From the NCBI GenBank assembly GCA_033296885.1, contig MU863928.1, positions 62,001 to 126,000 on the forward strand: a DNA stretch of 64,000 nucleotides, given 5' to 3'. The notes below the pieces were generated by a model. The model searched no databases, was not told the origin of the DNA, and saw only the letters and a list, made by a program, of their open reading frames with translations. Below, piece by piece: positions 23,369 to 34,958 of this stretch. Position numbers and translations under genes: made by a program. Each line of letters starts with the position of its first letter. The stretch's first letter is position 1. Source of the DNA: Triangularia verruculosa (Eukaryota > Ascomycota > Sordariomycetes > Sordariales > Podosporaceae).

Positions 23369-23887
23369 CTACTTCTCCTTCTCATTCTCGTTCTCAGAGA
23401 CCTTCTCCCACTCGTCCTCGGTGCTGACGCCGCTCTTAAGGCCCTGGCTTGATCCTGGTTCCTCCGCCGGAACTCTTAACTTCAGCTCGCCCTGGTTTTC
23501 TGCTGGCTCAATGACGCTACTAACCGCCGCCGTTCCCGGCGATGGCTTCTTTGACCCTTTGCCCAAACTCGCTGTTGACTTCGACGCCTCCACCTCAGTC
23601 TCGCTGTCATCAGAAGAGGACGGGATCGGAGCTGCCTTTGCCTTTCGCGCCTTCTCTTCCTCCTGTATTTGGTGAATGATAAGCTCGCCCGCGAACCAGT
23701 TGATTGACATCCAAAGGCCAGCGCAAAGTCCCGAGAGGACGATGAAGTGGACGCTATAAGTGGCAAGCAGCATGGCCGCTAGGACGACCTGCAGGGCGGC
23801 AAAGGTGACATTCGTAGCTATGAGGAGCGTTGGTGTCGGCCCCGGTGTGAAGATAGACTCCCACAGGTTCTGGAAAAAGGAGGCCAT
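23369..23887 (-). CDS. PKR1: Pkr1-type V-ATPase assembly factor
   Basis: This is a single exon of 172 residues. Seen: the conserved N-terminus (ASFFQNLWESIFTPGPTPTL), two hydrophobic helices at about 21-45 and 47-68 ending with SINWFAGEL, then a charged, Ser/Glu-rich tail that ends in alternating Glu/Asn/Lys. Pkr1 is an ER membrane protein needed to assemble the V0 sector of the vacuolar ATPase. The fungal version is longer than yeast Pkr1 (about 120 residues) because of the acidic tail. The start is the first ATG of the frame and directly precedes the conserved block. Confidence 0.9.
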   Translation of the reverse strand: MASFFQNLWESIFTPGPTPTLLIATNVTFAALQVVLAAMLLATYSVHFIVLSGLCAGLWMSINWFAGELIIHQIQEEEKARKAKAAPIPSSSDDSETEVEASKSTASLGKGSKKPSPGTAAVSSVIEPAENQGELKLRVPAEEPGSSQGLKSGVSTEDEWEKVSENENEKEK

Positions 23888-25691
23888 GATTCGGGTTTCG
23901 GATCTTCGGTTAAATAGAGAAAAAGGGGTCCGATATCAATATTCAAGTGCTTTGCGCAGTGTCTGGCAGATATGATAGAGGTCGAAGGGCGATATTGATG
24001 TATCTTGCTGACGAGGCTTCGGTGTCGTCTCAGAAGGTCCCGTATGTTGCAAAAGACCTGAGTACAGAAGTGTCAGCAAATAGGGCAAAGTGTCACTTAA
24101 GAACCCAAAAAGCATCCGAGACCTGGCAGTAGCAGCCTAGCAATGATCGCATGCCACGGTGGTAGGAATAGACGAAAGAGGCCACATACATGGACTGAAA
24201 TCTCCAGCAGATTGAAAGGTTGATCTGTCAACTTTGGGTCCCAAGACAGCGAGTTGAGTAGCGGGTGATGCAGAATATGGTTGTGGTTGGGCGCGGATGA
24301 CGAACCGCGACGACGCCGCTCAAGGGACAGAAAACTGAAAGCCGCAATCCACAGCCGTGCCAAGCGTCCACTTTCACTGGAGCAACGGTTTTCCACAAGG
24401 ACCGCAGAAGAGCGGGGACAACAGCAACAACAAGGCAAGGAAAGAACAGCAGAGGTCAGGCTACTCAGCAATTAATATTCGATGCAGAAATCAATAAACT
24501 GAAAACGCTCCGGGCGCCGCTGTAGAGTCCTGCGCTGCTCAGCGGCGGCAATAAATCAATGTGACGGCGGGGATTGCGCATTCAAGGAGGGGTTCTCTGG
24601 CGTCAGCGATAGCTTTCCCTTGTGGACGTCCACCTTCCGCGTCGGTATCAACCGGCGAGGGCTGCGTCTGAAAATGGCATCTGCTCGTAGAAATCCTCGT
24701 TGATTTGGGTCACATTCCCATCCCACATCTCGAATGCGAAGCTGATCAGGCAGAACAGAACACTGACCTCGAGCCACGAGCGAGGGGCACGCGGCCATGG
24801 TGGGGTCGAGCTCGAGTGACAGGCCGAGCCAAGATGGACCGGGCCAGGGCCAGTGAACATGTGCCGACCAGGATCTTTGAAAGTGCCAAGGCATCCAGCG
24901 TCGCTGAGCTGCGAAGAACAAAAGAGATTAGAAGCACAGGAAGTTCAGCAATAAGCAGATGCTTTCAGTGACCAGTGTTGAGTTACTACAGGAATGTTGC
25001 AGATTTCCATATCCAGTTGACCATACATACCAATCCCATTACGCTGTACCGTAGACAGAGACTGGGAAGGGTTCAGATACATAGAAATCCGGGGGTGGGG
25101 GCGCTATTCCCGATTTGGCGTTGCTACCGTTTAGACCGCCTTGTCAGGAAGGCTTGCCTTGGCCGCTGCTCCGCTCGCGTTGCCCTGTGCGGGAGCGGGC
25201 GGATCTCTCCACAACTCTTCGCACTCACGACATCCTGGCCGCCTGCGGAAACGGCACACATCTATTTGCAACACCACCGGAGCCGCCCACGACACCACTA
25301 TATCGATACAAACTCGCCGAGAACGGACGCCTTCACACTCCTTCTTTTACTTGTATCCCGCGTCATCAGCTCGCTATCTCCGCTCGCTTGAGTGATACTT
25401 TGAGCAAAAGACTGTGATCAGCAGCATTAAAGCTCGTGTTAGTGCCCGGGGCCTTTTCAGTTCCCGACACCCAATTACCCGCGGCGCAATCAAAATTTGG
25501 ATTCGACCGAGCTCAGAAACGGCGAGGCCAGCCCATACATTCAGCGCGAAACATTCGTTTTCCCTTCATCAACTCCAAAGTTTGGGGCTGCTGGCGGGGC
25601 ATCTGCCAAACGAGAGGATACCAGCAGGGGTATCCTGCCAGGCGATGAGAGCTGTTCGCTTGCTTGGCTTGATAAAAGCTCCGTCGCAGCC
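23888..25691. other. 1.8-kb region without a supported gene
   Basis: It separates the divergent pkr1 (-) and F-box (+) genes. ORFs at 24556-24921 (-) and 24975-25391 (+) show no motif. On the minus strand at about 24650-24920 there is an intron-like acceptor (ttcttcgcag) followed by an open stretch with one hydrophobic segment, which could be an exon of an unrecognised small gene. I could not assemble a convincing model. Confidence 0.35.
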
Positions 25692-28603
25692 ATGGACACC
25701 ACAGCTGATGCTGACAACGGGACGCTTCAAGGGAGACCAGCAGTTGTATCCGAATACATTAAGGAAAAGGACCAGGAACGAAATGTCACCCCCAGACCCA
25801 GTGGACCCCTCACTCTGCTTGAGCTTCCAATCGATATCCTGCAGCTGATCGTTAAGGAGGCATGTTTCTTTCTGGCAAACGCAAAGCCATTTACGTGAGA
25901 GTGCATTGCTAACGTTGCGCTCTTCAGGTCACGCACACAAACGATTTGACAGCACTTGCTTTGACAAATTCGGCCTTGCATAGCCTTGCCATACCCCTAA
26001 TATATTCTCGCTTCGATATTGTCTGGCCGGATGGACAGATCACATCAACCGAGTCCAAGAGCGTGGACGCTCTTACCTTTGGGCTGTCGACGCTCTGTCT
26101 CGGAAGCGCCTTTGCTCGTACCACACGCCGGGCTTTTCAGCCAGGTACACGCCGACTTGCTAAGTTCAAGGGCAACGAATATTCACATTACATCAAGAAG
26201 TTCTCTTTGGGCAACGGGCCCGCTGATTGGGTTGCCGAATACATGATCAATAAAGAGAGTGGAAAGATGCTTGGAACCATGGTTGCGCTTGCGATCGCCA
26301 AGATGAAAAACCTCGAGACATTCATCTGGGATATGCCAACGGGCGTCTTGTCGGACATCTTCATGGCCTTGGCATCTTTGGCTGAGCAGTCGGAAGACGC
26401 CGAGCAGTCAAAAAGCGAATGCAAGCTGAACCGGGTATGGGTTCGCTGGCATGACAATTCGGAGCAGCCGGGCGTCGCGGCTCCTCCAAACGGGAACCCA
26501 GTGGCGGCCACCAGTGCACTTGTTCCTCAGGGGAGTCACGTTACAGCTGTTGGAATAATGCTCCCAGAAAATGCCGCCCACCCTCCACCTCGGCCACCAG
26601 TTTCTTATTCAAATTACCACTGCGAATACCCGACGTTTAGCGTCCTGCCCCCTCTCAAGAGCTTGACGGTTTTGGACATCGATGAGGTGTCTTACTTGGA
26701 CGAGATGGCCATACTCATCGAGCGATCCAAGGATACGCTCCAGGAACTTCGGGTGGGCATATCCACAAACTCGGTGAACAAGGACTTCGCTCAGGCTTGG
26801 GATGGACCGGGGTTACGCCAACTTGACCACAACGCCCAGTTCCCAGGGGCGAGCACAATCGGTGAACGGCGCCTGGGTGGTGTTCTTGGAGTTCTGGTTG
26901 GGAAAATATACGACATCAGACAACATCGCTCTCTGAGGACTAAAGTGAAGCCCGTAGCCGTCGATGTATCTGTTACGGGCAGCAGCACTTCGCCCGCCAC
27001 GCCAATCTCGATGGCCTCCTCTCAAATACCGCCCCTAGGAAACAGCGCCTTAGCAAATGGCACATCCGAGGCCATAGAGGGCCAGAACGTTGGGGCCTCG
27101 GACCGAGGACAGGGATCTAACGGAAGGAAGAAAGAGAGCCTGAAGAGTAGCAAGGCAAGCAAATTGAATACAGTTGCTAAGACAGTGCTTGATGGCAAGC
27201 TCAAGCTGCATACTCTTGAGCTTGAGAGGGTGGCTCTCTCACTGCATGTCTGCAGACAAGCCTTCGACTGGACAGCGTTGACGAATCTAACGCTGCTTGA
27301 CTGCGCCCAACACGAGAATCTTTGGAAGGTTTTGCGCAAACAGTTCCAGCCCACCTTCATGAATAATGGGACCAGCATTCTGCCCAATGGGACGCGGATA
27401 GCAGCGTCCAACACACCATTACAGTATCACCTGGCGCTGAAGTCGATTCACACAGATGCCACCAGCCTAGCTCTGGTCAACTTTATCAAGGAAACCCTTG
27501 CTCCAAACTCTCTCGAGGTACTCTTTTTGCAGGACCGCCGCCGCAGCTCAACACCCCCTATTCCTCTGACCGAAGTCTTCAAGGGCTGTCTAAGAAGACA
27601 CCCACAGAGCTTGCGCAAGCTGCTGCTGGATAGCTCGATCAAGCCCACCCAAGGCCCTAATGCTGCTAACAACGACAACACCAGGTGGAGAAGCTGGGCG
27701 CTGAATTCGGAGATTGTGCAATATATCACCAGTGGCCGCATGGTCAATCTGAGAGAGCTGGCGGTTTCATTGGAGTACAAAGACTGGGTGCGTATGAATC
27801 CTCTATCCTCGGTTCGAACGACTTACTAACTGGCGCAGCATACATTTCTTCAACGCCTCCCTAACGCCCATCAACTTCGGTCCATCAACATTGCTCACAT
27901 CGCAGATTATCCGGGCGGTGAATTTGAACCAAGAGAGCTCGCCCATCAAATTGCGGATATCATTACCCTTCGACCCGAGATTCGACTTTGCTATGTCGGG
28001 GTAGGGGTCAAGTGCTACGAAATGCTCGAATCTCGCGATGCAGGTCTCTCCGACGAAGCAGATTTTAGCAGCAGCGGTGACAACGGCACGCCAGATATCA
28101 TGACTGCCCCGTCGGTAACCTTGAACCCATTCACAGGCCCAATGAATGGTATATTTTCCAATAATGGTTTCAACAATCTTAACGGTGGGGGGCTGGCAAC
28201 CACTGGGGCCGACCCGGGTGACGCGGAGGACACGTCTGAGGACGATGACGGTGATCATTCGACACTCTCGGATGAACAGTCCGAGGCTGAAGCGGAAGAA
28301 GATGAAGAGGACGGGGTGGAGGAAGAAGAGGACGATGACGACGACGACAATACTCCGACTACCGCGACTAGTGATCCGGAAGAGACAGAAGATGAAATAG
28401 ACGACGACCAGACCACTGGTATCGGAGGTGGTACAGCAACGGAGATAAACGGCAACTCCAACGACAACGACGACGAAGTGATCGACGGGTACGACGACGG
28501 CTGGGTCGAGCCAGGCCAAGGAGAAGTAAAGTTGCGCCTGAGAGAGATCCTGTTTTATGACGACAAGGTTGCCATTTTCAAGGCTAGGCATGGGAAGCTA
28601 TAG
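25692..28603 (+). CDS. Large F-box protein with acidic C-terminal region
   Basis: Exons are 25692-25859, 25928-27787 and 27839-28603 (930 residues). Seen: an F-box-like motif at about residues 39-85 (LTLLELPIDILQLIVKE, VTHTNDLTALALTNSALHSLA), leucine-rich-repeat-like segments through the middle (for example LKSLTVLDIDEVSYLDEMAIL), and near the C-terminus a highly acidic stretch (about 820-890). F-box proteins link substrates to SCF ubiquitin ligases; the substrate is unknown. The first intron (25860-25927) uses a GC donor (GAG|GCATGT), with a gctaac branch and phase-correct junction inside the F-box; reading on without splicing meets a stop 13 codons later. The start at 25692 is the first ATG in the frame. 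Confidence 0.85.
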
Positions 28604-29717
28604 GAAGATGTCAGCTGCGACTAGAACTCGATGGCGCGGAGGTTTGGGGGAGGTGACTACAAGCAGTGGCTGGCTCACGTGTCTGTACAGGCAGACCCGT
28701 GGTTATTATGGACGTGGGCGTAGTGACCTAGCACACACTCGGAACTGCCGCCTTATTGTTGCTCTGCATTTTCATTTCGCTGTTGCTTTGGTTTTGATTT
28801 ACTGTTGCTGGTGGACCTGGGATTATCACTGGTTTGTTTGCTGGGAAAAGCTGGGGTGTGGGTCGGAAGGCATTGGAGGAGGAGGAGGAGTCAAACGGGG
28901 TCTGTCTTGTTTCTTGTTACGCTCTGGTTCTCCTGCTGTTTTTGTTCGGTTCCTCCAGGTTGGGCATTTCCTTTACATAGTAGCGTCTTATTCCTTTATG
29001 CTTATTGAAGAAAGAAAGTAGTTTACAATCAGCTTGTCATTTTCCTTTACTTGGAGCTTTTTCGCTCTTGTTTGCTCCCGCGCCCGTGGTTTTGCTTTTT
29101 TTTGGTTTCCGCCTCTTTCAAACTGAATTTTTGTTGTTGTGATTTTTAGTCTCGATCTTTTCTCAGGAATGGGGAAAGATAGGTAGCGATGGATTTTGCT
29201 CGTGATGTAGGTTCATGTAAAACATGTTGATTTCTTTGATTCAAGGGGAGGGGAGAAGGGGGTAAGAAGAGGAACGAAACGCAAGTTTTAATTATCATTA
29301 AGTAGGTAGCTGGAAGGAAATGAATGGAATCGATAATCTGTTCCATGTAGTTTATGTGACTGTGTTGAATTTGCACGACAGACATCCAGTGGACTATGAT
29401 AGGTGGACCTGAGCTCTGGGTGAGCAGTTGTGTCAGGCAAGAATGAACCCCCCTATTGTAGGAAATCAGAGGAGACATGGAGAGTGAAGGTCAGGGTTGG
29501 AGATATGGGTAGAACCAGGTCTTCTACCTTTCCAGATTTTTTTAGCTTTTTTGTACAAGCTCAGAGATCTCCAGCAGCTTACCGGCCAGCATTTTTGTCT
29601 GTCCACACAAACCTCGATAAGAAAACTGAATAAAAAAGACATTCACACCATCCCATTCCCATCCTTGTAGATGGTTGAGATGGAATGCCAAAAAGTTGGC
29701 AAAAGAGAAGTTGGGTA
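28604..29717. other. Intergenic region 3' of the F-box gene
   Basis: It is a T-rich region (notably 28735-29150) that probably includes a long 3' UTR. No gene is supported. ORFs such as 28557-29021 overlap the end of the coding sequence in another frame. Confidence 0.45.
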
Positions 29718-29788
29718 TGCATCAGCCGTGAATCGAACACGGGGCCCATCGATGGCAACGATGGATTTTACCACTAAACCACTGATGC
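29718..29788 (-). tRNA. trnG(GCC): tRNA-Gly(GCC)
   Basis: The 71-nt minus-strand sequence folds as a full cloverleaf. The acceptor stem pairs GCATCAG with CTGATGC, the A box is TGGTTTAGTGG, the anticodon loop carries GCC flanked by TT and A, the B box is GTTCGATTC, and the discriminator base is A. It has no intron. A T-rich tract needed for RNA polymerase III termination is not obvious in the first bases after the 3' end. Confidence 0.96.
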
Positions 29789-30296
29789 TGGTACTTGTTG
29801 ATGTCAAACTTCCTCGAAATTAGGATATATGTCGGTAGGTTTTGCAAGTTTAGCAAAATGATGAAACCAGAAGCAAGCAGTCTATATCGAAGATAGACAT
29901 CCAAAAGCTATCGGTTCGCACGCATGATTACAGGAGCAGAGTCAACTAATGCCCTCATGTCAATCCACGAGGTTCTTATTTCTGATGTCTAGAAACATTC
30001 CACTCACAGTCCCCATATCTTGACATAACTGAAAAAGGTAAATTAGACCTAACCTGACCTCGGAGATAAAACCTCAATCCCAAACACCAAAGACCCAATC
30101 TTAACATGCCAAAGATGGTAATGATGTCAACCCAAACCCAAGGCCGAAAACTGGATAAGAAAAATAAAAATGCATGATTTAGAGTCGCCAGTGAGAGTTA
30201 AGAAGGATAGAAAAGTCACCAAGGCCCCATCCTCCATCTACTCTCATCTCTTTACCAACGATCCCCGACGTCCCGGTCCGTCTTTTGAAAACCATC
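29789..30296. other. Intergenic region upstream of tRNA-Gly and 3' of lsb1
   Basis: It holds the 5' flank of the tRNA gene and the 3' flank of the SH3-protein gene. I see nothing else. Confidence 0.45.
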
Positions 30297-31167
30297 TTAA
30301 AAGATGGAGTTGACAATATTGGAACCAATGGTAGCACCCGCGCCAAAAATCGCCGCATTCCCCAACTTCTTGCCAAACTTCTTCCCGTGCTCGCCCATCT
30401 TACTACCACCCTCTTCACCCTGAGGCTGTCCAGGGGGCGGTTGCGCCTGGTACGGCTGGCCCGGCGGGGGCGCACCAGGGTACCCACCCCCGTAAGCCGG
30501 TTGGGCGGGCTGTCCATACGCCGGTTGCTGAGGATAAAGAACTGCGGGTTGCGCTGCCTTCTCGTCCTCGACCGCAACGTAGGACCGCGGGAAGATGCCC
30601 TCTTGTCCGGTCCTCTGGTTCCGCCCCATCCACCAATCGGCATTCATGTACTCGAACACGGCGATTCTATCGTCCTTGTCGAAGCTGCAGTCTCTGGAGT
30701 CGGCGGCGGTGTACTTGTAGAGGGCCCTGGCGTGGGCGATGATGGGCTTTGATGGGGCAGCCGCCGGCGGAGGGTTTCTTCCTGGCAAAGCGGGGGGACC
30801 GGAGCTGGGACCGGTGGACTGGGCATAGGAAGGAGGGGGATTGGTGTTTCCGCCTACGGAGAGGGCGGCCATGGCTGCTGTGGGGACTGCTGTAGAGGCA
30901 GGAGTAGAGGCGGGCGTTGGGAGAGAGGTGTTGCGAGGGGCGGGAGTGCCACGGGAGTTGAAAGAGGACTCGGCGGGGAGGAGGCCGGTGATGGTGTCAA
31001 AGGCTTCATCGTCAATCACGCCTTTCTCGAGAAGCGCTTCGAGTTCCTAGGAGTGTGTGTTAGACGGTTGATAAAGCAGCGGTTTCGAGGGGAGGGAGAC
31101 TTGCATTCTTGATGTTGCGCAGAGACCGGTTGGTCTCAATCACCCTTTGACGGTCTTCAGAGACCAT
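30297..31167 (-). CDS. Lsb1/Pin3-type SH3-domain protein
   Basis: Exons in coding order are 31167-31105 and 31046-30297 (270 residues). Seen: an N-terminal helical block (NRSLRNIKN-ELEALLEKGVI) as in yeast Lsb1/Pin3, a Pro/Ser/Thr linker with a PPSY motif at 92-95, one SH3 domain at about 126-181 (ARALYKY, DDRIAVFEYMNADWWMGRN, GIFPRSYV), a Tyr/Gly/Pro/Gln-rich prion-like region and a Gly/Ala-rich hydrophobic end. In yeast these proteins bind Las17/WASP and influence actin patches and prion formation; PY motifs recruit Rsp5. The intron has a GC donor (AAT|GCAAGT). No GT donor nearby keeps the frame, and the joined sequence restores the conserved KNELE block. Confidence 0.9.
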
Positions 31168-31558
31168 GGTTACTGGATTTGGGCGCGTAGATTGAAATGC
31201 AGTTTTTCTAGGTTCAAGAGAGTCGCATAAAGAGTCGTCCCAAGTTCAGAGTGTGTAGTTCAAATCAGCAGAGCGGTGGTGTGTTGGTCAAATGTTGCAG
31301 AGGTTACAAGGTGGCGCAGTGCTGTGACGAGGCCGGGTAGCCCCACCAAAAGTCCAGTAACGCTCGGGGACCGGGGTGCTCTGTGTGCCGGTACCCGACC
31401 CGTCAAGGGGCACAAGCCAGGGGCTGTGCATGCCGTCCCGACAGTGGATGCGGGCCGAAACAACACCTCAAGTCGGCGATCCATATCCAGCTTACAGAGT
31501 ATATAATTTTTTTGTATTTGTATTCAGTAATGTCTATTCTGGACACGTCTGTCACTCT
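31168..31558. other. Intergenic region between lsb1 and prpD
   Basis: It contains the promoter and leader of the SH3-protein gene and the 3' flank of prpD, both on the minus strand. No motif was recognised. Confidence 0.45.
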
Positions 31559-33303
31559 CTAGTTGACAAACTTGCTGCTCTCGCTAACATACAAATCTAC
31601 ATACTCGTCGACCTCCATGGCCTCGAGCTTCTTGGGGTTCTGGCCGAGCTCAAGGAGCTGCTGCACCTTCTCGGCGCTGTAGTGAGGCTCCAGGTGGCGC
31701 TTATACTTGGCGAAAATAACGGGCTTGGCCTCCTCGCGACGGAGACGGTGGCCGAGAGGGGCCTCAATGACGACCTCGGGGAGGACGGTGCCGTCGTTAA
31801 GCTCAACGGTGAGGCCGTTGCTGATGGTGCGGAGGGCAGGGTCATGGTAGTCGGCAGTGAACTGGGGGTCCTCAACGCACTTGATCTTCTTGCGGAGGGA
31901 CTCCACCAGAGGGGAGGTGGCAGCCTCGGAGCCATCAACGTAGTCGTTGGCAGTGAGACGGCCAAAGACAAGCATGACGGAGCACATGTACTGGAGGCAG
32001 TGGTCACGGTCGGCGAAGTTGTCCATGGGCTTGAACTGCTTGTCGATAATGCGGACGCAGGCCTCGTGTGTCCTGCACGTGATCTCCTTGATGTCGGCGG
32101 CAGACTTGCCCATGGCCTTCAGCTGGGCGTGGATCTTCTCAGAGCCCTCGACAGCGGTCTGGGAGTGGAACTCAGCAGGGTATGACACCTTAAAGAGAAC
32201 GTTCTCCATGACGTAGCTGCCATAGGGGCGCTGGAACTCGAACTTCTTGCCCTTGAAGAGGACATCGTAGAAGCCCCAGACGGGAGCGGAGAGGACGGTA
32301 GGGATGCCGGTCTCGCCCTTGAGGACCTTGAGGGCCAGGTTGACAGCACGCTGGCAAGCATCACCGGCAGCCCAGGATTTGCGGGACATGGTGTTGGGGG
32401 TGTGGCGGTAGGTGCGCAAGCTCTGGCCGTCAACCCAGGCCTGGGTGATGGCATCGGCCGTCTGCTTCTCGTTCAGGCCGAGCATCTTGCTGACAACAGC
32501 GGTGCTGGCAATCTTGACGAGAACAACGTGGTCGAGGCCGACCTTGTTGAACGAATTGAGGAGCGCAAGGCAGCCCTGGACCTCGTGGGCCTTGATCATA
32601 GCCTCAAGAATATCGCGGATGTTGAAGATCTTGCCGCCAGCAATGTTACCGCCGGCCTTGTTGGTACGGGTAATCCAGTCAGCAACGGCCAGGATAGCAC
32701 CCAAGTTGTCACTGGGATGTCCCCACTCAGCCGCGAGCCAGCAGTCGTTGTAGTCGAGCCATCTGATCATGGCACCAATGTTGAAGGCACCGTTCACGGG
32801 GTCGAGCTGGTAGGGTGTGCCGGGGACCTTGGCGCCGTTGGGCACAACGGTCCCTGGGACGATAGGGCCGAGGAGCTTGGTGCACTCCTTGAACTGGAGA
32901 CCCTCCAGACCGCAGCCGAGAGTGTCGAGGAACACCCATCTCGCCGTGTCAAACTGTTCAGAGAAAAGAGTCAGCGTCTGCTTGAGATCGGATGAAGCGG
33001 GGCTCAACTCACAGCAAGCTCGGAGTCTACGGGCTTATTGTGCACATAGTCGGCAATGTCCAGGATCTCAGGATCGTAGCCCTGGTGCTGGGAGGGAGAG
33101 GGGTTCGCTGTCGCGGCAGACTGTAGAGAGGCCATGGTGGAGAAGTTACTTCTGCGGGCGTGGAGAGCAGCGGGAGCGAGGGGAGCGGCCGTCTTAAATG
33201 TGCTGTTCAGCAATGGTAGAGCGGAGCGCTGCGAGATACGCTGTGGGAGGCGGGTGTGCAGAGACTTGGTGGCCTGGCGCAGTCCACGGTTGACAGCAGA
33301 CAT
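31559..33303 (-). CDS. prpD: Mitochondrial 2-methylcitrate dehydratase (PrpD)
   Basis: Exons in coding order are 33303-33013 and 32953-31559 (561 residues). Seen: an Arg/Ser/Ala-rich presequence with a second Met near residue 57, then the MmgE/PrpD fold, including DYNDCWLAAEWGHPSDN (active-site region), SLRTYRHTPNTMSRKSWAAGDA and the end domain with GHRLRR. The enzyme dehydrates 2-methylcitrate to 2-methyl-cis-aconitate in the methylcitrate cycle, which detoxifies propionyl-CoA from odd-chain fatty acids and some amino acids. Codon use is strongly biased towards C-ending codons, suggesting high expression. No other methylcitrate-cycle gene is present in the window. Confidence 0.93.
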
Positions 33304-34958
33304 CGTCGATGGTAGCAATGGCACCTGGCAATGGCTGACGGTGATGTTGGTAAGGAAAGGGACACCTCGAGAGGAAAATAAAGAAATGCAACAGGAGATT
33401 CTTCTCTTCAAGTACCTAAGCCGCGAGCTGCCACCGGGAGCTTACACTGTGTCGCTCGAGCGGAGGCTGTCAGTGTTTTGCCGCGGCATGCCGAAGCCAA
33501 CCACCCCCGCATCCGTAATGGCATCCCAACATCTTCATCCCCTTGTCACTTGTCAAAGTCGTCCCTCGGGGACCCTGAAAATGCTCTTTTTTCCGAGCTG
33601 CAGAGTTTCTTATGTCCGTCTCCATCGCATGTCCTAGCCAATCTATCTCCGAGTTTGTGTTTTAACGGGCATCTTCGACCTGTTCAAGTTTCTCTCTCCA
33701 AAGACCACATTCATCGAGCTTGAGCACATGTTCGGTCTTCCTCTCTGCGCCCAGGAAGATGCTGGGATCTGCGATTCACCCCGCGCTTGGCAAATCCAAT
33801 CTTGGCAGCTCCGTTTGCAGCATGAATTGGCGAGTACCCTGCTAAAGTCGGATATACCGATATCATCGATAATGGAATACCACAGAGACCTGCACGGGCC
33901 ATATTACACTCCCATCTTCAGAGACTTACAATCGAGTTCTCCTCTTCACTTGTGTTGACTTGCTGTTCTGAAATTGCCATATTGAAGCGCGCTCCGACAA
34001 ATTGAGTATTGTTTCTCATAGTACCAGTTGCGTCATCCCGAATCCACCAGTTCGCGGAGAATCGCGTTTCCCCGCGAATGCCAACTGCCTGTGGAGAGAA
34101 GGACACAAGCAAATCCTAGTTCCACCTCAAGTGGAGGTGGATCCTCTCTGGAGGGTGGCGATCTGGGCTTCTGAAGGTTGAAGTGATTCTTGACGATAGT
34201 CTGGTTGGTCTCAGGCTTCTCGGCCGGGCTGATCAGGTATCCCAAACCGTCTCCGAGAGTGGTACAGGGCTGTTCCCAGCGTAGCTGCTACCATGGGCGC
34301 CAGCATGGCGATGAGGGTGACGGAGAACTTGATTTTCTTGGAGGTGGTTTTGAATCTGGTTGGTGAGAGTCTTGCCGTTGAGTGAGGATGATGATGAGAT
34401 CGAACAGGACGTTAAGGTCGGCCGACCACATCATTGATACCTATTTCTCTCGACCCTGTCTCGCCATCAAACGCACCATCGGCCCCGTCAGCGGTTATTC
34501 GGCATGTCGGTGACGCTTTGGAGATGCTGAATGAAACGATGTCGAGCAGGAACATTGTCACTTTCCCGGTTACGGTGAAGCGATATATTAAAAGGATCGT
34601 GACCATTGGCTGTAGTTGGTTTGTCTACAGACATGTCTATTGCTCCAGGCGGATTTAACGTCACTATGGCCGCGCAACACATCAACAGACACCTCTATGT
34701 ACCGCGACTACCTAGCGACAATAGAGCTAGACTAGGATGTAAACGATTTTCTTGAGGCGAAGGATTTACAAATGGACGGCGATTATCACGGAAACCCGGC
34801 CCGCTCGTCAAGTTGAAGACAAGTCTAAATTGTGAACCTCCTGGGCATATTTTAGGAGACCATGTTGTACCCTTTCGAATTCATGTGTGTGGATCACGCC
34901 CCGGGACCAAACCCTCCGGAGACACACCCCCAAACTTCTCTATCCGCAGGATAGTAAG
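33304..34958. other. 1.65-kb region with exon-like fragments
   Basis: It lies between the prpD start and the 3' end of the decarboxylase gene. On the minus strand there is an exon-like open segment at 33965-34092, preceded by a ctccacag acceptor and followed by gtaagt. A further protein-like stretch lies at 34130-34260, in a frame interrupted by a stop. No whole gene could be assembled, so this may be an eroded gene. Confidence 0.35.

Noticed and set aside
25497..25691. N-terminal extension of the F-box protein
   Set aside because: The open frame upstream of 25692 begins with TTG and has no ATG, so the extension is probably leader sequence.
31376..32185. 269-codon plus-strand ORF
   Set aside because: It is antisense to prpD, caused by strong third-position GC bias.
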